Source: Hemicentrotus pulcherrimus
Taxonomy: Eukaryota; Echinodermata; Echinoidea; Camarodonta; Strongylocentrotidae
Reading direction: 5' to 3'
Length of the DNA stretch: 10,337 bases
NCBI GenBank assembly: GCA_003118195.1
Contig: BEXV01003052.1
Location: 1-10,337, forward strand
This document shows positions 1 through 7,520 of this stretch, one piece after another. A model generated the notes under the pieces. The model saw only the letters and a list, made by a program, of their open reading frames with translations, had not been told where the DNA came from and did not search any database. The translations under genes and the position numbers were made by a program. How positions within the stretch are numbered: position 1 is the first letter of the stretch; every line of letters starts with the position of its first letter.

Positions 1-75
1 CATGAATTTCATTCATCATATTCATTATAATTAAACCAAAGCTGGTCATTAATACTGAAATATGATCTGTTTCAG

Positions 76-232
76 GTGTACTTCAAGACTCAAGATAACA
101 AGTCCATAGCCGTGCTATCTCTCAACGTAGACCCACAACCTCACGTCATAGACCAAACCTTCAGGCTCCAGCAGCCTGAACATTCCTTCCTTAGGAAGTC
201 CATTCGTCTTCCATCATTCCATCCTACATCAG
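76..232 (+). CDS. NPHP4: NPHP4 exon 1 of those in this window (internal exon)
   Basis: The exon follows the acceptor tgtttcag at 68-75 and ends at the donor gtaata at 233. It has 157 bases and codes residues 1-52 of the visible part, leaving one G for a split glycine codon. It carries [10 protein letters not shown] and the segment [14 protein letters not shown], both close to remembered vertebrate NPHP4. The first base opens a codon, so the upstream exon should end in phase 0. The open frame runs on to 300 inside the intron, but similarity stops at the donor. Confidence 0.93.
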
Positions 233-3200
233 GTAATATGGCTTGTACATCCATTGAATGTCACACGTGTGACACTAGGAATAAGCATATATATTCTTAA
301 AGATAAAGTTGAATTCTGAACATGCATCCTGTTACCTTATGAAATCATTTTTCTAGAAGCAATTGGGAAAAGTTGCTTACATTTTGTAGTAAATTACAGT
401 TTTTGTGTGAAGTGATCTAGTTGAATTATGAAAATGATAAAAAAAAATATTCAAAAATGCTCTTCACGCGGAACATTGGTATATGGGACTACACAATCGA
501 GTGGCATTAATGTTTGGTCCAAATTTTCAGTTATTTTTCATATTTCGAAGATAAGGTCATTTGAATAACAATCTTTTTACAGGACATTTTATTACATTCT
601 TCCAATCTGACACAAAATGAATAAGAATTCCCACAAGTTATCCATTGCCATTACCAGGATTATAGCTTCTCTTTGACTTTGCAACATGTTTAGAACTTCA
701 AAATTCTAGCTTTTCCTTGGAAATTGAAAAAAAAAATTTGTCTATGTACATTTTTTTCAGCTATACGACAACTAATGAACATGAATTGATTAAAAAGTTG
801 TAGCTACCAAAGAAAAATATATTTGACCAAGTTAGAGAGAAAAGCTAATCAGTACTCTTCTATTGTCTCACTGTTGATAGTTTTATAATTTTCTGTATGT
901 CATCTCTTAGGTGCTTCAAGTGTAACTAGTATCTATGTGAGGTGCAGTGATTCAAATGTCATATGTGACACTAAAAAAACGGTGAGTCTAGTTTTTAATG
1001 ACATATTACAATTGCAATATCTAATACAATTTCCATTTCTTCGAAAATCTGATCGCATGAGGATGGTGCAGTGAGGGTTGAGCTTTAAAAGTACTGGCAA
1101 GTTTGGATGAGAAAATACATGTAGCAGAACACCATCATGGTCTTACATGAACAAACTTACTTATCTGTGTTTTATATGGTACAAACATTTGAAGTGCAGC
1201 ATGCTTTATAAGTACGTATGCTTAACAGGCTTAGCAAGAATAAGCCATGGTTTACCAGGCATGAGCGGAGGGCATCATGTAAGTTTTGCCATGATTCTCG
1301 ATGTAGAGGTGTCGTGGTCTAATGAATATGTCACCAGACTTTGAATCACATGGTTCACTGTTTGAGTCCCACTGCTGTCCTAATGTCCTTTGGCAAGACA
1401 ATAGTCTGCATTTACCACTCCCCACCCAGGTGTATTAAATGGGTACCCGGTAGGATGTTTTTACTTGAATGCTTATAATGCTTTAGAATAGCTGGGCTAA
1501 AGCCAGGGTAATAATATACTCTGTTGGTGCCTTGAGAATCACATAAGATTGATACATATCATTTCTGTAGCTAAGTTTGTTGATACTATTATTCATATTC
1601 CATTGTATTTGAATTTGGAAGGAAATAAAAAGTTTTTTGAAGTATAAATCTAATTGTTCTTATATTTGTTTGTCCCTGTATAGCCTCCAGGAGAACCTCA
1701 TGAGATCTTTCTCAAAGCAGCGTGTGGTGCGTCGCCCTCTATCAGAAAGTTCTATCTTCTTATCTACTCGTGAGTTCAGTCCTATTTGCTTTCATGATTG
1801 GACATGAAATAATTGTATTTCATGATTAATGGGAGGAATAATGTGTATGTGTTTAGATTTTTACACATTTCATATTTTTGGTGGAGCCCATCCAGACCAA
1901 AAGTATTTTGTTTAAATTAACAACATATTGAGGAATTAAAGGTTATTTTAGTTCATGTTCATATCAGAAAATAAAGATTTGGACAACACCAAACCATTCA
2001 GCCACTAAATATTCAGGACTACAAATATTTTTTTTCTGCTGAACAAGTTTCAGCAGATATTGTTTATTTGTAATCTCAAAGGAGTTTTATCTTTTTTTTA
2101 TTTGTTTACTACTTGAAGTTTCTATCTCATCACCTTTTGTTACAGAAGCTGATACCTGTTTCTCAACCTCTGAGCAGAATTTGTTGATGCCTTGTTGTTG
2201 ATCAAATAATCTCTAAGGCACAATTCTGTTACACGTTATTTATTCAACAAATCATAAATGAAAAATAAAAACAAAAATTTTGTTTTATGTTATCACTTTG
2301 TTTATTGTAATAGTAAATTCATTACTTTTGTTGTTTTTTTCTGTTTCTGAACTTACTTGTACCAAAATATTTTGTTAAGCTGTAAGAGGTTTGGCTCAAC
2401 TAGAACATGTGGTATTATCTGGCCCCTTTTATGTAAATATTATTGTATGATATGTAATACTGTAATGCTGTTGGTAAAAAAATCAAATCAAATTAAGTCA
2501 AAGTGTACCATACTCTGGTCAATGTCCTTGTAGGAGCCAGTACTTGTCCAGACCGCTACAGACATGGGAGTTCTTCATCCACACTCTACAGAGGGTAGAT
2601 GTAACGTGTGTAGAGGGTCAGACGGCACACATCACACTGGTCCTAAAGGGTGCTAGCTCCACCAGACAGGTGCAGTGCTTCACCTCTCATCCTGATGAGA
2701 TTAAGGTATGTAACAAGAGACAGAGGAAGGGAAGGGGAAGTAGATGTAACGTGTGTAGAGGGTCAGACGGCACACATCACACTGGTCCTAAAGGGTGCTA
2801 GCTCCACCAGACAGGTGCAGTGCTTCACCTCTCATCCTGTCCTGATGAGATTAAGGTATGTAACAAGAGACAGAGGAAGGGGGGGGGGCAGAGGGTCGGA
2901 TATTAGCACACATCACACTGGTCCTAAAGGGTGCAGTGCTTCAGAGATCAAGGTATGTAATGAGAGAGAGGAGACAGACCAATAGATGAAGATATACAAC
3001 TGCAAGGAATAAAGGGACAGGCAGGGCAGGAGAGCTAATTTAGGAGAAGAGACACATGGGGGACGGATGCAACAATAACAACTCAAGAACTGGGGGAAGA
3101 TACCATATTAGAGACAGAAAAACTAAAGATTGGCGATAAACTATCCTTGTAGGTTTCTAAATTGAAATGTTTGATTTAATTTTGTTTCTAGGTTGCTCCT

Positions 3201-5774
3201 GGTGATCCCTTCATGTTGCTAGCCAACTCAGTCCATGAACTCAATCTAGGAGTGCGCCCTCGTGTGAAGGGAAACAAGTTCATGTTCATCAATGTTGTCG
3301 GTATCCTTTACGTCGTCAAGGACCATTTTTTTTAAAGACTGTTTTTACCTTGATTTACCTTGATGTTGGGATTCATATATAATTACTTATATGCCCTCTG
3401 CAGCAGGATTAATGTCTGTATGTACTGGGCATTGTGCCTGTGTCGGAGCATCGAACAATACAATAGCACCAAAACATTTCCTTAGGGTTGATCATGTCAT
3501 ATTCAGCTCTCCATGCTTGAATTTAGTTCATTGAAATGCCTTCTATTTAGGTTTCAACCACTGTGTACTCTTGTTCTACCATCCCCCGGCCACTAACAAT
3601 GTGAGAGGATTTAAATTTGATCTCTTGAAGATAGAGAACTGAGGATGACTATGATAGTCTTCTGTACCGGTAATTGTGACCCAATGGGTTGAAGTCACAT
3701 CCACATATAAACAGCATTTTTGCCAATTTTTGTTGTTGTTGTATTCTTATCAATTACAAAGTTCTTTTTAACCATGGTGGGTATTTAAAACAGTTAATGA
3801 TAGAGTGAAGCAAGATTAAGTTTGAGGTCAACTGATAGAGACGACTATTCTTTACGTTCATACCTTTACAAATTTTTACTCATTAATTAATATCATGTCA
3901 AATGTCACTAGTGTATATCAAACCTTAAAATGAAGACTTGGTTTTGATGCCTTCACTATTTCCTTGACACACCCATCCTGTGTCCAGACATAGAGTACCA
4001 TGTGTTGGTTAGATCTTGGTTGGTATCGGTGATATGCAGAGCACCTTACATCACCAAGTCTTTTGAGCTTCAGCTACCAGTTGGAGGAGGCAAGGGATCA
4101 AATAAGGTAAGATGGAGGGGGTTGAGATGATAATGGTGATGATGATGATAGTGATGATTAAAGTGGTCACGAGAATCACTAATTGGGGGGTAATGATGGT
4201 GGTGATGATGATGGTGGTGATGTTGGTGGTGGTGATGGTGGTGGTGGTGGTGGTGGTGGTGACGACGGTGATGGTGATGGTGATGGTGATGGTGATGATG
4301 ATGATGGGAGGAGGATAAGGAGGAGGTGGAGGAGGATTACGAGGATCTGATGATGATGATAATCATCATGGTTACAGTAATTGATGATGGTGTTGGTAGT
4401 GGTAGCAGTGAGGATTGTGTTTATTGTAATATACGTTATGAACTTCTGATAAAACCAAAGCTGACCACACCCTAATTCTGAACAAATGAATGTCCATCTG
4501 ACTCCTATGAAAGAGTGAGTTACTTAGATGATAACCCATTAATTCTTCCATCACTTTCCTTTCTATGTCACAGCGTATCAGCTACACCAACCGCTATCCT
4601 CAGAGGAAAGTCTTCTTCGTCAGGTGTAATAGAGATGACTTGCTACAATTCAAGGAAACAAGAATAGAGGTAAATAACTCCTTTACTTTTTACTTTTTAC
4701 TCCTTTTACTTTTACTTTTACTTTTTCAGGATTAAGAATAAATGCCCTCTCCAAAAAACATAAAACATAAAAAATGTAATGATCGATACACATGTACATG
4801 AAGATCAAAGGTAAAACAGATCAGTATTATTAGAGCTTCTTTTCAATAAGATAGGCTTCATAATAATAATATTTAGTTCTTGTATAGCACATATCACATT
4901 GTTATAACGTCCCTTTGCTCTTCCAAAGAGCTTTGGCAATTACTATCCCAGCTTTAGCTCCAGCAGCGATTATCAGTGCACAGTGCACTTCAAGGAATAA
5001 TCCTACCAGGTACCCATTCACATCAGCTGGGTCTAGCTTGGGTTGCATCGCTAAAGGGAGAGATCAATATTAGTGGGAGGGGGTGGTATACATGTACATT
5101 CTTTTTTTCCCCTTTTTTCCCTTCATATTCAAATATACACGTAATATATGTAGTACATTTCTATGTTGCAGTACTAATAAGAGTAGAAGTACATGTAGCA
5201 AGTAATGGGAGTGTTAGAAGTAGGTACTTATACAGGTATAGAGGAATATTAGCAGAAGTAATAGTAGTTTTGAAGTCTTATGGGAGCGGCAGAGGGAGTT
5301 ACAGTAGCAAACACATGGAAATCCATATTTGCTAGTTAACCTCTGAAGAGCTGCATGCATATTTACATTCTGTGTTTCCTATATCTAGCTTCAACTACCC
5401 AAATACAGTTGAACCTGTCTATAACAACCGCCTAAGGGAAAAAGTGGTCTTTGAAGACAGGTCCCATTAGTACATGTTTCAAGGGAAACAAAAAATGTGG
5501 TCTTTGTAGTCAGGTGGTCTTTAATAGACAGGTGGTCACTAAAGCAGGTTTGACTGTATAGTGTAATGTTGGAAGGTCATAAAAATGCCACAGATTCCCT
5601 CCAATCCAACTTATGCATCTGTTTAATCTTTAGATCGGTGGAGGGGAAGCCTACCCGCTTGGACTACGCTTTGCACCTTGCCACCAACCTGGCACCGCTG
5701 AGATCCTCATCTTCATCAACAACGAAGAGGATAAGAATGAAGAGACATTCCAAGTGACTGCCATCTACTCGTGA
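76..5774 (+). CDS. NPHP4: Nephrocystin-4 (NPHP4), C-terminal 316 residues, eight spliced exons; 5' part outside the window
   Basis: NPHP4 is a scaffold protein of the ciliary transition zone. In vertebrates it works with NPHP1 and RPGRIP1L, and its loss causes nephronophthisis. Joining 76-232, 911-981, 1684-1769, 2534-2705, 3192-3300, 3988-4106, 4574-4669 and 5634-5774 gives one unbroken frame of 951 bases ending in TGA. Motifs that match remembered vertebrate NPHP4 in order are [10 protein letters not shown] (residues about 21-30), RCSDSNVIC (63-71), [10 protein letters not shown] (78-87), LQRVDVTC (123-130), FTSHP (154-158), LNLGVRP (181-187), [11 protein letters not shown] (237-247), [14 protein letters not shown] (272-285) and [17 protein letters not shown] (293-309). 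Human NPHP4 has about 1,426 residues, so this is roughly its last fifth. The spacing of short beta-type motifs suggests MSP/ASH-like immunoglobulin-fold domains, an inference from pattern only. No frameshift or premature stop is seen, so the gene looks functional. Confidence 0.95.
233..910 (+). other. NPHP4 intron (exon 1 to exon 2)
   Basis: This is 678 bases of AT-rich intron with donor gtaata and acceptor cttag. Apart from a 16-base perfect palindrome at 259-274, I see no repeat, RNA gene or coding signal in it. Confidence 0.85.
259..274. promoter_or_regulatory. 16-base perfect palindrome containing an E-box
   Basis: The bases tgtcacacgtgtgaca form a perfect palindrome 26 bases inside the intron. 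The centre is CACGTG, a canonical E-box for bHLH factors. The flanking TCACAC/GTGTGA pair also resembles two abutting T-box half-sites. Whether it binds anything is unknown; a 16-base palindrome can occur by chance. Confidence 0.3.
911..981 (+). CDS. NPHP4: NPHP4 exon 2 of those in this window
   Basis: The exon lies between the acceptor ctcttag, ending at 910, and the strong donor gtgagt at 982. Its 71 bases complete the split glycine and add 23 codons, including [13 protein letters not shown], the best-conserved short block in this part of the protein. It ends in phase 0. It is too short to stand out as an open frame and was found by extending the protein similarity across the intron. Confidence 0.92.
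982..1683 (+). other. NPHP4 intron (exon 2 to exon 3) with a SINE copy
   Basis: This is 702 bases with donor gtgagt and acceptor tatag. It contains a tRNA-derived SINE copy at about 1311-1555. The rest is AT-rich with no clear feature; the open frame at 1147-1344 shows no protein-like composition and runs into the SINE. Confidence 0.85.
1311..1555 (+). mobile_element. tRNA-derived SINE-like element, copy 1
   Basis: The copy begins with a pol III A-box-like tggtctaatg (1315-1324) and a B-box-like gtttgagtcc (1360-1369). The body then reads ctgcatttaccactcc, cacccaggtgt and aatgggtacccggtaggat. The same order of blocks occurs at 9376-9585, and the tail part occurs reversed at 4858-5050. Such elements are very common in sea urchin genomes as I remember them. 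The element is decayed, and I cannot define target-site duplications. Confidence 0.75.
1684..1769 (+). CDS. NPHP4: NPHP4 exon 3 of those in this window
   Basis: The exon follows the acceptor ccctgtatag, ending at 1683, and stops before the donor gtgagt at 1770. Its 86 bases encode [15 protein letters not shown] and then [11 protein letters not shown], the last serine being split by the intron (TC plus G). The PGEP..IFLK pattern followed by a YLLIYS strand is typical of this NPHP4 segment and looks like MSP-type beta strands, which is inference. Confidence 0.92.
1770..2533 (+). other. NPHP4 intron (exon 3 to exon 4)
   Basis: This is 764 bases of AT-rich intron with donor gtgagt and acceptor tgtag. 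I see several T-runs and short AATAAA matches but no repeat family, RNA gene or coding segment. Confidence 0.8.
2534..2705 (+). CDS. NPHP4: NPHP4 exon 4 of those in this window; its 3' end is tandemly duplicated downstream
   Basis: The exon runs from the acceptor ccttgtag, ending at 2533, to the donor gtatgt at 2706. It has 172 bases: the last base of the split serine plus 57 codons ending at DEIK. It holds [18 protein letters not shown] and [11 protein letters not shown], both close to vertebrate NPHP4. Its final 111 bases recur almost unchanged at 2740-2855 and in a decayed form after 2888. The first donor is the right end because it joins exon 5 in phase 0 with normal similarity. Reading on past it meets TAG at 2799-2801. 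Confidence 0.92.
2595..2975 (+). repeat. Tandem duplication of exon 4's 3' end together with its splice donor (three units)
   Basis: Unit 1 (2595-2739) is the last 111 bases of exon 4 plus the first 34 bases of the intron. Unit 2 (2740 to about 2887) repeats it with a period of 145 bases; the only change I see across the exon part and first 27 intron bases is a 5-base insertion, tcctg, near 2839. Unit 3 (about 2888-2975) is shortened and altered, keeping the core cacatcacactggtcctaa and the gatcaaggtatgtaa end. Each unit carries an AAG|GTATGTAA donor (2706, 2856, 2953). Unit 2 has no pyrimidine tract before it, so it is unlikely to be spliced in as an exon. Confidence 0.93.
2706..3191 (+). 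other. NPHP4 intron (exon 4 to exon 5) holding copies of exon 4's end
   Basis: This 486-base intron starts at donor gtatgt and ends at acceptor tctag. Its first 270 bases are duplicated exon/intron sequence, described separately. The remainder, 2976-3191, is purine-rich and then AT-rich with no recognised feature. Open frames here (ending at 2801 and 2985) are read-through of exon 4 and its copies, not separate genes. Confidence 0.85.
3192..3300 (+). CDS. NPHP4: NPHP4 exon 5 of those in this window
   Basis: The exon lies between the acceptor ttgtttctag, ending at 3191, and the donor gtatcc at 3301, the weakest donor of the set. Its 109 bases give 36 codons and the first base of a split aspartate codon. 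It encodes [22 protein letters not shown], shown here only as key motifs: LNLGVRP and KFMFINVV. These fit the end of one Ig-like domain, as a final strand pair with a G.K turn. The domain call is inference. Confidence 0.91.
3301..3987 (+). other. NPHP4 intron (exon 5 to exon 6)
   Basis: This is 687 bases with a weak donor gtatcc and acceptor tccag. I see only unique-looking sequence, with no repeat family, RNA gene or extra exon. Confidence 0.8.
3988..4106 (+). CDS. NPHP4: NPHP4 exon 6 of those in this window
   Basis: The exon runs from the acceptor ctgtgtccag, ending at 3987, to the donor gtaaga at 4107. Its 119 bases finish the split aspartate and add 39 codons. The protein reads [27 protein letters not shown] in its core (key parts HVLVRSWLV and ITKSFE), then a glycine-rich linker VGGGKGSNK. 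Vertebrate NPHP4 has the same strand-plus-linker layout before NKRITYTN. A GAT-type repeat starts about 20 bases after the donor. Confidence 0.92.
4107..4573 (+). other. NPHP4 intron (exon 6 to exon 7) dominated by a trinucleotide repeat
   Basis: This is 467 bases with donor gtaaga and acceptor cacag. About 285 of them are the imperfect GAT/GGT array at 4125-4410; the rest is unremarkable. Open frames over this span, on either strand, are low-complexity shadows. Confidence 0.85.
4125..4410 (+). repeat. Imperfect GAT/GGT trinucleotide microsatellite
   Basis: The stretch is a patchwork of gatggt, gatgat and ggtggt units, cleanest at 4196-4305, then gagga-rich and gatgat again near 4348-4365. 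It lies only about 20 bases after an NPHP4 splice donor. The strand is strongly purine plus T and nearly free of C, which is typical of slippage-driven growth; length is probably variable between individuals. Confidence 0.95.
4574..4669 (+). CDS. NPHP4: NPHP4 exon 7 of those in this window
   Basis: The exon follows the acceptor tatgtcacag, ending at 4573, and stops at the donor gtaaat at 4670. Its 96 bases are exactly 32 codons, phase 0 at both ends, so skipping it would keep the frame. It encodes [19 protein letters not shown] and [16 protein letters not shown](S/T)YTN.YP across the exon 6/7 junction is a strong NPHP4 signature and resembles the first strand of an ASH/MSP-type domain, whose later strands lie in the last exon. 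Confidence 0.93.
4681..4742 (+). repeat. CTTTTA-type pyrimidine repeat ending in a false 3' splice site, with stop and AATAAA
   Basis: Repeats of ctttta/ctttttta fill 4681-4726 and end in tttttcag at 4722-4729, a textbook polypyrimidine tract and AG only 60 bases after the exon 7 donor. The following bases are GAT TAA (4730-4735) and AATAAA (4737-4742). Reading straight on from exon 7 also stays in frame to this same TAA. No branch point was identified, and no transcript evidence is available. Confidence 0.6.
4858..5050 (-). mobile_element. SINE-like element, 5'-truncated, minus strand
   Basis: Read on the minus strand this gives aatgggtacctggtagga, then ccttgaagtgc, ggagctaaagctgggat and a tail ending in an ATT-rich repeat (tattattatta, at 4860-4870 on the + strand). 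The first and third blocks match copy 1 at 1438-1512 (aatgggtacccggtagga, gggctaaagccaggg). The tRNA-like head with A and B boxes is not visible. The TAA/TTA tail is common for SINE and LINE 3' ends. Confidence 0.65.
5404..5558. mobile_element. Short inverted-repeat element (MITE-like), 'gaacctgtctataac' type
   Basis: The ends are inverted copies: tacagttgaacctg at 5404-5417 and caggtttgactgta at 5545-5558. Inside, the phrases gtggtcttt and agacaggt recur several times. Elements with these ends are, as I remember, frequent in sea urchins and other marine invertebrates. The element sits about 75 bases before the terminal NPHP4 exon. No transposase is encoded. Confidence 0.7.
5634..5774 (+). 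CDS. NPHP4: NPHP4 terminal exon, coding part with stop codon
   Basis: After the acceptor aatctttag, ending at 5633, the exon codes 46 residues and stops at TGA 5772-5774. [14 protein letters not shown] and [20 protein letters not shown], then VTAIYS at the C-terminus, match the remembered end of vertebrate NPHP4 very well (human ends in a similar VKVIYQ). The segment looks like the closing strands of an ASH/MSP-like domain. Its last 60 bases with the stop and the following UTR form the first unit of a decayed tandem array that continues to about 6470. Confidence 0.94.
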   Translation: MGGGEAYPLGLRFAPCHQPGTAEILIFINNEEDKNEETFQVTAIYS

Positions 5775-6470
5775 CCCCTGCTGACCTCTGACCTAAGCAA
5801 CCGATAATGCAACAAGGAGAGAATGTCTGCCTTATGTTCATGACCAGTAATAGCAGTGAGGATGATAAGATTGAAGGGACATGCCAAATGACTATAATGT
5901 ACTAGTGACCCTGGCTGACCTATTACCATAGCAACCAGTAATAGCAACAAGGATAGGAAGAGCGAAAAGTGTTTCCATTTAACTGCCATGTACTCGCCAC
6001 ATTGATCTCCTACCTTAGCAATCAGTAATATCAATGAGGATAGTCTGAATGAAGAGATGCTCTTGAGTGCATACTGCCTGCGACCCCTGTTGACCTGTTC
6101 CCATAGCAACAAAATAATCAAATCTTCACCAACAATGAGGTTGATATGAATTTTGAAAAACCTTTGGAAGTTACTGTCTTCTGCTTGTGACCTCTAATTT
6201 GTTACCACACACAGAACACGATCTGATCGTGATCAGCAATGAACCAATTTCATTGGACCTTGGGACTCTCCTTACTGCTGGTGTGGCCAGCCCCCAACAA
6301 TTATCTGTTGATACCTGAAGTGGTTTTTGTTCTCAATTGCCCAATACATAGGTTTAACAAAAAGAAATGTTAGCATCTTCTATTATTATGTGAATGGCAA
6401 GAAAGAAAGGACGCTTTTAATGACTACCATCTACTGGCAGCTCCTGTTGACATGTACCCGTGGCGACTAG
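5715..6470 (+). repeat. Degenerate tandem array derived from the NPHP4 C-terminal coding end plus 3' UTR
   Basis: About six units follow one another: 5715-5810 (the real coding end), 5843-5938, 5939-6028, 6029-6120, 6121-6210 and, after a gap, about 6390-6470. Each resembles gaggataagaatgaagag, then acattccaagtgactgcc, a tactcgtgacccctg stop region, and a trailing tagcaaccagtaat. Translated in the matching frame, the units give variants of [15 protein letters not shown] followed by a stop, such as EDDKIEGTCQMTIMY and VDMNFEKPLEVTVFCL. Units differ by many substitutions and small gaps, so the array is old. Confidence 0.8.
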
Positions 6471-6820
6471 TAGTAGTATTCCTCTCATTATCTTGTTCTT
6501 TTTTGCTTCTGATCTCGATGTTTGAAGTGATTATCTAATGACAGTATTGCAGTCTGCTGGGTTGAAACTTAACGCTTTCATAGAGGCATTCATCCATAGC
6601 CAATGATATAATGGAGAAACTATTTGGCTGAATGAGAAGAATTGTTGAAAGGAGTCACAGACTTCTTTATCTTCTGTGTACACTAAACATCAGTGCAAAA
6701 TTTCATGTACTTTAAATGGAAGACCAAGGATGGCTTTAATACATTTTGGTTAGTGTGTGATGTTATAGAATCTTCTCAAAGTCATGTCATTTTAAAGGAA
6801 TTATTGTCTGAATTAAATAT
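6471..6820 (+). other. No recognisable feature
   Basis: This is AT-rich, unique-looking sequence between the repeat array and the first AATAAA. It could be part of the NPHP4 3' UTR. The open frame starting at 6693 has no recognisable protein and runs into the inverted repeat. Confidence 0.5.
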
Positions 6821-6826
6821 AATAAA
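6821..6826 (+). terminator. Candidate polyadenylation signal AATAAA
   Basis: This AATAAA is about 1,050 bases after the NPHP4 stop, a plausible 3' UTR length. It lies just outside the left arm of the inverted repeat. No clear GT-rich element follows, so it is only a candidate; another AATAAA is at 7081-7086. Confidence 0.3.
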
Positions 6827-6830
6827 ATGT

Positions 6831-7520
6831 ACTTCAGAAAGATTATACACTCTTCAAATTCACAAAGTGCAAAATTCAGTTCAATACAGTTAACAACTAA
6901 TTTATTCATATCCCTTGTAAATTTGATGATTTTTGTATGTTTTTTGTAACTCAAGAATGAAAGTTGGATTGGTTGAATTAGGGCCATCGTGAAGTACTTT
7001 TAGATTTAAGCTTTGATATGTCACATTCCTAAGAAACATATGTTGACTCTACAATATATTCTTAATGGTAAGTTATTATTAATAAAAAGAGTCATTTTAT
7101 TCCAAACCTAGCTCATATCAACATGTTATTTCTAATGTACAAGCTATTGGTATTGGCTACCAATTTTGTTTATACTGTGTATTTACAATCTTTCATTGGC
7201 TTTACAAGCATTCCTAGACAACAATGTAATGTGATGTGATGTGGTTTGAGAGTGTATGTGAATTCAAAGCGATTCATTCTACTTGATGTTCATACATGTA
7301 AGTATATCCAAGTCTAAATAGCATAGCTGCCAACCATTCCCTTTTTGGAAAAAATGATTCATATTTTTGAGCACTTCATTTAATGTTATGATTCTCTCTT
7401 TGTCAGAACTAATCTTAAAGTATTTCACGATGGCCGTTGATATGAATAAATTAGTTGTTAACTGTATTTAACTGGAATTTGCACTTTGTGAATTTGAAGA
7501 GTGTATAATCTTTCTGAAGT
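6831..7520. repeat. Large inverted repeat (foldback or MITE-like), arms 6831-7006 and 7411-7520
   Basis: The outer arms 6831-6912 and 7439-7520 are 82 bases each and match as reverse complements at 79 of 82 positions by my hand count. A second inner block, 6982-7006 against 7411-7435, matches at 23 of 25. The left arm has 69 extra bases (6913-6981) where the right arm has only 3 (7436-7438). The spacer, 7007-7410, is 404 bases of AT-rich sequence with no transposase. The open frame on the minus strand at 6787-6987 is a shadow over the left arm. Confidence 0.9.

Larger units (their letters stand above)
4670..5633 (+). other. NPHP4 intron (exon 7 to terminal exon)
   Basis: At 964 bases this is the longest intron in the window, with donor gtaaat and acceptor tttag. 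It contains a CTTTTA repeat ending in a false acceptor (4681-4729), a minus-strand SINE tail (4858-5050), T/C runs near 5099-5122 and an inverted-repeat element (5404-5558). The open frame at 4976-5335 crosses these repeats and is not a gene. Confidence 0.85.
5775..6826 (+). other. Probable NPHP4 3' UTR, end uncertain
   Basis: Sequence after the TGA has no long open frame in the sense direction. It begins with the degenerate array derived from the end of the coding region (to about 6470), followed by unique AT-rich sequence. The first good AATAAA is at 6821-6826; the transcript could end there or at a later signal. The minus-strand open frame at 5765-6121 is a by-product of the array and shows no recognisable protein. 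Confidence 0.4.

Noticed and set aside
1315..1369. A tRNA gene
   Set aside because: The A and B boxes are degenerate and no cloverleaf with paired acceptor ends can be drawn. The same body and tail recur elsewhere, so it is a SINE head.
2740..2855. Unit 2 as a genuine alternative exon of NPHP4
   Set aside because: The bases before it are purine-rich, with no pyrimidine tract or branch-point context. The 5-base insertion also shifts its frame relative to the next exon.
4112..4318. 68-codon open frame rich in Met and Val
   Set aside because: It is the translation of the GAT/GGT microsatellite in an intron.
4976..5335. 119-codon open frame on the + strand in the last intron
   Set aside because: It starts within the reversed SINE tail and crosses T/C runs. 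Composition is not protein-like and no splice sites support it.
5765..6121. 118-codon open frame on the minus strand downstream of NPHP4
   Set aside because: It lies over the degenerate coding-derived array on the opposite strand. The product has no recognisable motif, and its length follows from the repeated units.
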